DNA of 64,000 bases from JAIBJN01 sp963839745 (GTDB taxonomy: Bacteria > Actinomycetota > Thermoleophilia > Gaiellales > Gaiellaceae). The notes beneath the pieces were generated by a model. It was given only the letters and a program-made list of their open reading frames with translations. It made no database searches and was not told the origin of the DNA. Where the stretch lies: contig CAWIWC010000015.1 in assembly GCA_963839745.1 (NCBI GenBank), positions 62,001-126,000 of the forward strand, given 5' to 3'. The position numbers and the translations under genes were made by a program. This document shows positions 59,308-64,000 of the stretch, piece by piece (the first letter of the stretch is position 1; every line of letters begins with the position of its first letter).

Positions 59308-60662
59308 GTGCCTCCCTCGCTTCCTGGCGTCCATATCTTCATCTCGGTAGGTGCTTTCTCCTTCTCGGGCGTCCACAACTTCTCGCGGGCCCGGGCGAGC
59401 TCGACCGGGATCCGCTTCACGCCCGACACGACTTCGTCCAGCGCCTTGCGCATGCGCAGGTCGCCTCGCAGCTGCTCGAACCCGGCGCTCTCCCGCGCGG
59501 TGACGAGGACCTCGTCCGCGTTCTCGCCGGCCTCCTCGGCCTGCTCGCGCACGAGCTTCTCGATCTCCTCGTCGGTGACCTCGAGGCCGAGCTCGTCGGC
59601 TACCGCGTCGAGCACGAGCTCCCGCTTGAGCGAGGCCTCGGCCTCGCTGCGGAGCCGCTCGATGATCTGCTCCTGCGTCTGGCCGGTCATGGCCAGGTAG
59701 ACCTCCAGGCTGATGCCGCGCCGCTCGATCGAGCGGACGAACCCCGTGGCCAGCTCCGCCGTCCGCCGCTCGATCATCGGGTCGATCGAGTCGAACGAGG
59801 AAGCCGCCACGAGCGCGTCGGCGGTGTTCTGGCGCAGCAGAAGCTCGAGCTCGGCTTCGAGCTGCTCGCGCAGGCGCGCCTCGATGTCGGAGCGCAGCTC
59901 CGCGAGCGTCTCGAACTCGGTCACGGCTGTCGCGAGCTCGTCGTCGAGCGGCGGCAGCACCTTCTCCTTGATCTCCTTGACGGCCACTTCGACCGAGGCC
60001 GTGTTCTCGTCGGCGAGCTCGAACTCGACCTCCTTGGTCTCCCCCGCCGTCATGCCCACGAGCGCAGCCTCGATCTCGTCGACGAGCCGGCCGCGGCCGA
60101 CCTCCACGACGTAGTCGCGCTGGGTCGTCCCGATCTGCTCGCCGTCCAGGTCGAGCACGACGACGTCGTCCGGCTGGACGGAACGGTGCTCGACGGGGGC
60201 GAGCTCGGCAGCCGCGTCGCGCAGGCGCTCGAGCTCCACGTCGACCAGCTCGTCGGGCACCTCTGGCTCGGGCGCCGCGACCTCGAGCTCCTTCCAGTCG
60301 CCGAGCGTCGGCTTGGGGACGACCGAGACGGTGGCCGTGAAGCGGAAGGTCTCCCCGTCGGAGGGCGGGCCGTCGCCGACCTCGACCTCCGGGTTCGCGA
60401 TCGGCCTGACCCCCGAGGTGGCGGCGGCCGACCAGAACCAGCCGTCGAGGTGGCTGCGGACGGCCTCCTCCCAGAGGGCCTCGCGCCCGACGCGGGCCGC
60501 GACGACCCTGACGGGTGCCTTTCCCTTGCGGAATCCGGGGATGCGGAGCGACTCGGCGAGGTCGGAAGCGGCATGCTCGAGAGCGTGCTTCACGGCCTCC
60601 TCGGGAACCTCCACCTCGAGCCGAACCCTGCTTTCCGGCAGCTCTTCGACCTTCGTCTTCAC
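59304..60662 (-). CDS. tig: Trigger factor
   Basis: Ribosome-bound chaperone and peptidyl-prolyl isomerase; 452 residues from the GTG at 60662. The ribosome-binding loop is IPGFRKGKAPVRVV (signature GFRxGxxP). The PPIase-like middle domain has QPDDVVVLDLDGE and VGRGRLVDEIEAALVGMTAG (20 residues). The long helical C-terminal chaperone region follows. It heads tig-clpP-clpX, a widely conserved order. CACAAT 8 bp before the GTG may be its -10 box. Confidence 0.95.
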   Translation of the reverse strand: MKTKVEELPESRVRLEVEVPEEAVKHALEHAASDLAESLRIPGFRKGKAPVRVVAARVGREALWEEAVRSHLDGWFWSAAATSGVRPIANPEVEVGDGPPSDGETFRFTATVSVVPKPTLGDWKELEVAAPEPEVPDELVDVELERLRDAAAELAPVEHRSVQPDDVVVLDLDGEQIGTTQRDYVVEVGRGRLVDEIEAALVGMTAGETKEVEFELADENTASVEVAVKEIKEKVLPPLDDELATAVTEFETLAELRSDIEARLREQLEAELELLLRQNTADALVAASSFDSIDPMIERRTAELATGFVRSIERRGISLEVYLAMTGQTQEQIIERLRSEAEASLKRELVLDAVADELGLEVTDEEIEKLVREQAEEAGENADEVLVTARESAGFEQLRGDLRMRKALDEVVSGVKRIPVELARAREKLWTPEKEKAPTEMKIWTPGSEGGT

Positions 60663-60701
60663 TCCAAGCCATTGTGTCAGAACTGTGTCGGTGTCCCGGA
60701 C

Positions 60702-60980
60702 ATGGCCAGAGTCGCGATAACCGTCTCCCCCGGCGCGGCCAGGACCGAGCTCGTCGGGCGGCACGGCGACGGCTGGCGCGCCCGGATCGCGGCGCCGCCG
60801 GAGCGTGGCCGCGCGAACCGGGCCCTCGTCGGGCTCGTCGCGGAGCTCGCCGGCGTCCCGCGCGACCGGGTGGCGGTCGTCGCCGGCGCCGGCTCGCGAC
60901 GCAAGGTGCTCGAGGTCGAGGGGCTCGACGGCGACGAGCTTGATCGCCGACTCGCGGCGGCGGCGGGTCAGTCGAGCTGA
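60702..60980 (+). CDS. DUF167 (YggU-like) family protein
   Basis: A 92-residue member of the DUF167/UPF0235 family. The ATG at 60702 starts MARVAITVSPGAARTELVGR, then RIAAPPERGRANRALVGLVA (20 residues) and the VVAGAGSRRKVLEVEGLDGD end, all typical. Family function is unknown. It diverges from tig and its tail overlaps the convergent dehydrogenase gene by 13 bp. Confidence 0.9.
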   Translation: MARVAITVSPGAARTELVGRHGDGWRARIAAPPERGRANRALVGLVAELAGVPRDRVAVVAGAGSRRKVLEVEGLDGDELDRRLAAAAGQSS

Positions 60981-62044
60981 GCCCGGAGAAAGTCGCGCGC
61001 GATCCGAAGCGCGGCCTCTGATGGCGTGATGCCGACGGCGTCGGCCTCGGCCAGGACGCGGCCTGTGGTCTCGCCGACGAGGCGCTCGACCGCGGCGAGG
61101 CAGCGGCCCGGATCCTCCTGGCACTCGGGCGCCTCGTACAGGTGGATGCCGCCGGCGTTCGTCACGAAGTCGGGGAGTGCCAGGATCCCGCGCGCGGCGA
61201 GCGCGTCGGCGGCTCCGGGCGCGTAGGGGACGTTCGCCGCCGGGACGACGGCCGCGCAGCGAAGCTCGCCCACCGACTCTGGCGCGATCACGTGCGGGCG
61301 CGCGCCCGGCACGAGCACGTCGCACTCGACCGAGAAGAGGGTCTCGCGAGGCTGCGCCGGGACGGGCGCGTGCTCGACCAGCCCGTCGCCGTGGCGCTCC
61401 CGGAGCGCGAGCAGGTCGTCCACGTCGAGCCCGGCCGGGTCGGCGAGCGCGCCTTCGATCGTGCTGACGGCGACGACGCGCGCACCGGCGTCCGCACACG
61501 CTCGGGCGCTGCCGGCGCCGACCTTGCCGAAGCCCTCGATCGCGATGCGCGCGCCCTCGAAGGGCCGCCCGAGCCGGTCGAGGGCGACCGCCGCCGCACC
61601 TCGGATGCCATAGCCGACCGCCAGGTCGTCCATCCCCATGCCGTCGTGCTCGCGGGCCCAGATGGGCGTCGGGCTCCCCTCGGGCTCGAGCGCGAGGAAG
61701 TCGTCCGGGTGCGTGCCCATGTCCGGCCCCGTGAGGAAGAAGTCCTGCCAGTCCCGGATGCGGTCGATGAAGGCCCCGAGCACCACCTCGCGGTCGCCGC
61801 CGGAAAACCGGATCCCCGCCTTCGCGCCGGCATACGGAACGCCGCAGACCGCGAGCTTCCAGGTCATCGCGCGCGCGAGGTGGGCGACCTCGTCGGCGGT
61901 CACGTCGGGCACCATCCGCGTCCCGCCCGCCGACGTCGGGAAGAGCTCGTGGTCGATGACGACCACCGCATCGAGCCCGACGGCGGGCTCGACCACCTCG
62001 ATCACGCGTGCGGGCGGCGCGTCGTCGCGCTCGAGAACGGACAC
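60968..62044 (-). CDS. Glutamate/leucine-type amino-acid dehydrogenase
   Basis: NAD(P)-dependent oxidoreductase of the Glu/Leu/Phe/Val dehydrogenase family, 358 residues from the GTG at 62044. GGTRMVPDVTADEVAHLARAM (split around the substrate-binding Lys in TWKLAVCGVPYAGAKAGIR), FFLTGPDMGTHPDDF and the Rossmann segment IAIEGFGKVGAGSARACADA (20 residues) are visible. PAANVPYAPGAADALAARGI matches the C-terminal helix. Length resembles leucine dehydrogenases more than glutamate dehydrogenases; substrate is uncertain. TAGCGT 7 bp upstream of the GTG supports this start over a GTG at 62098. Confidence 0.88.
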   Translation of the reverse strand: MSVLERDDAPPARVIEVVEPAVGLDAVVVIDHELFPTSAGGTRMVPDVTADEVAHLARAMTWKLAVCGVPYAGAKAGIRFSGGDREVVLGAFIDRIRDWQDFFLTGPDMGTHPDDFLALEPEGSPTPIWAREHDGMGMDDLAVGYGIRGAAAVALDRLGRPFEGARIAIEGFGKVGAGSARACADAGARVVAVSTIEGALADPAGLDVDDLLALRERHGDGLVEHAPVPAQPRETLFSVECDVLVPGARPHVIAPESVGELRCAAVVPAANVPYAPGAADALAARGILALPDFVTNAGGIHLYEAPECQEDPGRCLAAVERLVGETTGRVLAEADAVGITPSEAALRIARDFLRAQLD

Positions 62045-62051
62045 GGAGCGG

Positions 62052-62057
62052 ACGCTA
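62052..62057 (-). promoter_or_regulatory. Leaderless-type -10 box of the dehydrogenase gene
   Basis: TAGCGT on the minus strand ends 7 bp before the chosen GTG. Confidence 0.4.
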
Positions 62058-62091
62058 TCCCACCGCAGGCTTGACCGGACGCGGTCTGGAC

Positions 62092-62159
62092 TTGACACTC
62101 CTATAAGAGTGCTATATCACTCCCACTCAACTAGTAGAGAAAGTGGGGTAACCGTTACT
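62092..62159 (+). promoter_or_regulatory. Sulfate-transporter promoter region with inverted repeats
   Basis: A perfect -35 TTGACA (62092-62097) is followed by TATATC (62113) or TATCAC (62115) as candidate -10 elements. Between them lies CACTC-CTATAA-GAGTG, and just before the gene GTAAC-C-GTTAC (62149-62159). The first repeat lies within the promoter, where a repressor could bind. The segment is strikingly AT-richer than its surroundings. Confidence 0.5.
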
Positions 62160-63209
62160 GTGGCACACAAGCGCACTCGCATCGCCCTTTTGAGCGCCCT
62201 CGGCGCGCTCGCAGCACTCCTGCTCCTGGTCGCGACCGCCTGCGGCGGCGGCGACGAAGCCGGCGCCTCCGGCGGAGGCGGCGGTGGCGGCGAGGGCGGC
62301 ACGCTCTCACTCGTCGCCTACTCCACCCCCCGAGAGGCCTACGAGGAGATCATCCCGGCGTACCAGGAGACCGCGGACGGCGAGGGTTGGGACTTCGAGG
62401 AGTCCTACGCCGCGTCCGGCGAGCAGCGGCGCGCGGTCGAGGAGGGCCTCCCGGCCGACATCGTCCATCTTTCGCTCGAGCCCGACGTGACCGCGCTGGT
62501 CGAGGCGGGTCTCGTCGACGCCGACTGGAGCAAGAACGACTACAACGGGATCCTCACGAACTCCGTGGTCGTCTTCGCGGTTCGGCCCGGCAACCCGGAG
62601 AACATCCAGTCCTGGGACGACCTCCTCAAAGACGGCATCGAGGTCATCACGCCCAACCCGTTCACCTCGGGCGGCGCCCAGTGGAACATCATGGCCGCCT
62701 ACGGGGCGCAGCTCGAGCAGGGCAAGTCCGACGAGGAGGCGATCGACTACCTCCGCGAGCTCTTCCTCGAGCACGTGCCGGTGCAGGACAAGAGCGCGCG
62801 TGAAGCCCTGCAGACCTTCGCAGGCGGCAAGGGCGACGTGATGCTCGCCTACGAGAACGAGGCGATCTTCGCCCAGCAGGCCGGGCAGCCGATCGAATAC
62901 GTCGTGCCCGACGAGACGATCCTGATCGAGAACCCGGCGGCGATCATCAACACGACGAAGAGCCCCGAGGGAGCCCAGGCGTTCCTCGACTACCTCTACA
63001 CGCCCGAGGCCCAAGAGGTCTTCGCCTCCAAGGGCTACCGCCCGGTCGTGGAGGGCGTCGAGACGGAGTTCGACTCGTCCGGCCCGTCCGGCCTCTTCAC
63101 GATCGAGGACGTCGGCGGGTGGGCCGAGGTCCGCAAGCGCTTCTTCGACCGCGAGGAGAGCATCTTCCTCGACATCGAGAACGAGCTGGGAGTCCCGACT
63201 GACGACTAG
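62160..63209 (+). CDS. Sulfate/thiosulfate ABC transporter substrate-binding lipoprotein
   Basis: Sbp/CysP-type extracytoplasmic binding protein, 349 residues from the GTG at 62160. Signal sequence with lipobox (LLLVATAC) and a Gly-rich linker lead the mature protein. The family opening is LSLVAYSTPREAYEEIIPAY (20 residues), with SYAASGEQRRAVEEGLPADIV, TPNPFTSGGAQWNIMAAYG and GDVMLAYENEAIF following. The permease gene starts at its end. Sulfate versus thiosulfate cannot be decided from sequence. Confidence 0.94.
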   Translation: MAHKRTRIALLSALGALAALLLLVATACGGGDEAGASGGGGGGGEGGTLSLVAYSTPREAYEEIIPAYQETADGEGWDFEESYAASGEQRRAVEEGLPADIVHLSLEPDVTALVEAGLVDADWSKNDYNGILTNSVVVFAVRPGNPENIQSWDDLLKDGIEVITPNPFTSGGAQWNIMAAYGAQLEQGKSDEEAIDYLRELFLEHVPVQDKSAREALQTFAGGKGDVMLAYENEAIFAQQAGQPIEYVVPDETILIENPAAIINTTKSPEGAQAFLDYLYTPEAQEVFASKGYRPVVEGVETEFDSSGPSGLFTIEDVGGWAEVRKRFFDREESIFLDIENELGVPTDD

Positions 63210-64000
63210 TCCCGAAGCGGTCAAGCTGCCGGCGCGCACTGGATCCTCCAGGCGCGCCGGCGGCCTCGTTCTGGGGCTCTCGACCGCATACCTCACGCTC
63301 ATCGTCCTCGTCCCCCTCGCTGCGGTGCTCGCGGCGTCGGTCGAGGGCGGCCTGCCGGCGTTCTGGGAGCAGGTGACCTCGCCGGCGGCGGTCGCAGCAC
63401 TCAAGCTGACGTTCGTCGCCTCGCTCATCGTCGTCGCCGTGAACGCGGTGACGGGCACGCTCATCGCCTGGGTGCTGGTTCGCGACGACTTCCGCGGCAA
63501 GAGCGTGATCAACGCAGTCATCGACCTGCCGTTCGCGCTCCCCACGATCGTGGCCGGCCTGACGCTCCTGGCGATCTACGGGCCGCAGAGCCCGGTCGGC
63601 TTCGACGTCTCCTACTCGCGTGCGGCGGTCGTGGTGGCGCTCCTCTTCGTCACGCTCCCCTTCGTCGTGCGCGCGGTGCAGCCCGTGCTGCTCGAGCTCG
63701 ACCGTGAGATGGAGGAGGCGGCGGCCTCGCTCGGCGCGCGGCCGTTCACGACCTTCCGGCGGATCGTCCTCCCGAACCTGCTGCCCGCAGTGCTGTCCGG
63801 CGCCGCGCTCTCGTTCGGGAAGGCGGTCGGCGAGTTCGGCTCGATCGTGCTCATCTCGGGGAACATCCCCTTCGACACCGAGGTCGCCTCGGTCTGGATC
63901 TTCAAGGCGATCGAGAGTGACGAGCCGGGAGCGGCCGCGGCCGTCTCCGTCGTGCTGCTGGTCCTCTCCTTCGTCGTCCTCGCCGTGGCGGACGTCCTCG
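63199..64000 (+). CDS. cysT: Sulfate ABC transporter permease CysT (3' end beyond window)
   Basis: Inner-membrane permease of the sulfate importer, partial, about 267 codons. No ATG/GTG/TTG exists between the binding-protein end and the first helix; a CTG at 63199 with GGGAG six bases upstream gives TTSPEAVKLPARTG before helix 1. Helices (LTLIVLVPLAAVLAASV) and the EAA loop EEAAASLGARPFTTFRRIVLP are clear; DLPFALPTIVAGLTLLAIYG (20 residues) is CysT-like. It overlaps the binding-protein gene by 11 bp. CysW and CysA would follow beyond 64000. Confidence 0.93.
   Translation, partial: MTTSPEAVKLPARTGSSRRAGGLVLGLSTAYLTLIVLVPLAAVLAASVEGGLPAFWEQVTSPAAVAALKLTFVASLIVVAVNAVTGTLIAWVLVRDDFRGKSVINAVIDLPFALPTIVAGLTLLAIYGPQSPVGFDVSYSRAAVVVALLFVTLPFVVRAVQPVLLELDREMEEAAASLGARPFTTFRRIVLPNLLPAVLSGAALSFGKAVGEFGSIVLISGNIPFDTEVASVWIFKAIESDEPGAAAAVSVVLLVLSFVVLAVADVL

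Overview
The window is a high-GC (about 70%), gene-dense bacterial chromosome segment that looks like Actinomycetota, most plausibly a Thermoleophilia-type (Gaiella/Solirubrobacter-like) lineage. The reasons are frequent GTG/TTG and apparently CTG starts, long head-to-tail operons joined by 4-base stop/start overlaps, leaderless-type -10 boxes directly in front of operon-heading genes, a MarP-type CvpA/serine protease, a predicted pyrophosphate-type phosphofructokinase, and a rod-shape mre cluster. The lineage is inference; no rRNA is present to confirm it.

Layout. 1-2.1 kb: branched-chain amino-acid ABC transporter (livK, partial livH). 2.3-3.5 kb: tRNA-Leu(CAA) and phosphofructokinase. 3.6-8.2 kb: a tightly overlapped operon with an intact deoxyribose-phosphate aldolase and intact aldehyde dehydrogenase, followed by three degenerate relatives: a lone ALDH16-like C-terminal domain, a DeoC paralogue without its Schiff-base lysine, and an IGPS-like barrel without its catalytic lysine. 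8.3-10.5 kb: small peptide, LysE exporter, M3-like peptidase. 10.5-18.2 kb: housekeeping run phoH-ybeY-dgkA/PAP2-cdd-era plus yqeY, a HIT hydrolase, mtaB, a frameshifted membrane gene, prmA and dnaJ. 18.3-23.8 kb: murJ-lepA-hemW-hrcA. 23.9-28.7 kb: rpsT facing holA, comEC, comEA and a secreted DNRLRE protein. 28.7-32.4 kb: marP and leuS with a possible attenuated leader. 32.5-35.4 kb: DUF1028 gene, frameshifted ltrA-like gene, gene remnants and tRNA-Ala(GGC). 35.4-40.8 kb: rsfS, nadD, obg, rpmA, rplU, RNase E/G. 40.8-47.7 kb: DUF697 protein and rodA-pbp2-mreD-mreC-mreB. 47.7-48.4 kb: a REP-associated transposase between two related palindromic repeats. 48.4-53.8 kb: maf, ndk, small membrane proteins, folC, valS. 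53.8-57.4 kb: truncated response regulator, TPR/nucleotide-cyclase protein, secreted DUF4394 protein, internally deleted binding protein. 57.4-64 kb: tig-clpP-clpX, DUF167 protein, Glu/Leu-type dehydrogenase, and the start of a sulfate ABC transporter.

How it fits together. Most of the window is core cell biology: ribosome assembly and translation (era, ybeY, obg, rsfS, lepA, leuS, valS), protein quality control (tig, clpXP, dnaJ, hrcA), and envelope elongation (mre/rodA/pbp2, murJ, dgkA/PAP2). The accessory interest is concentrated in the DeoC/ALDH operon with its catalytically depleted partners, the RAYT/REP element, a cluster of decayed genes, several genes whose only sensible start is CTG, and a repeated leaderless-promoter signature.
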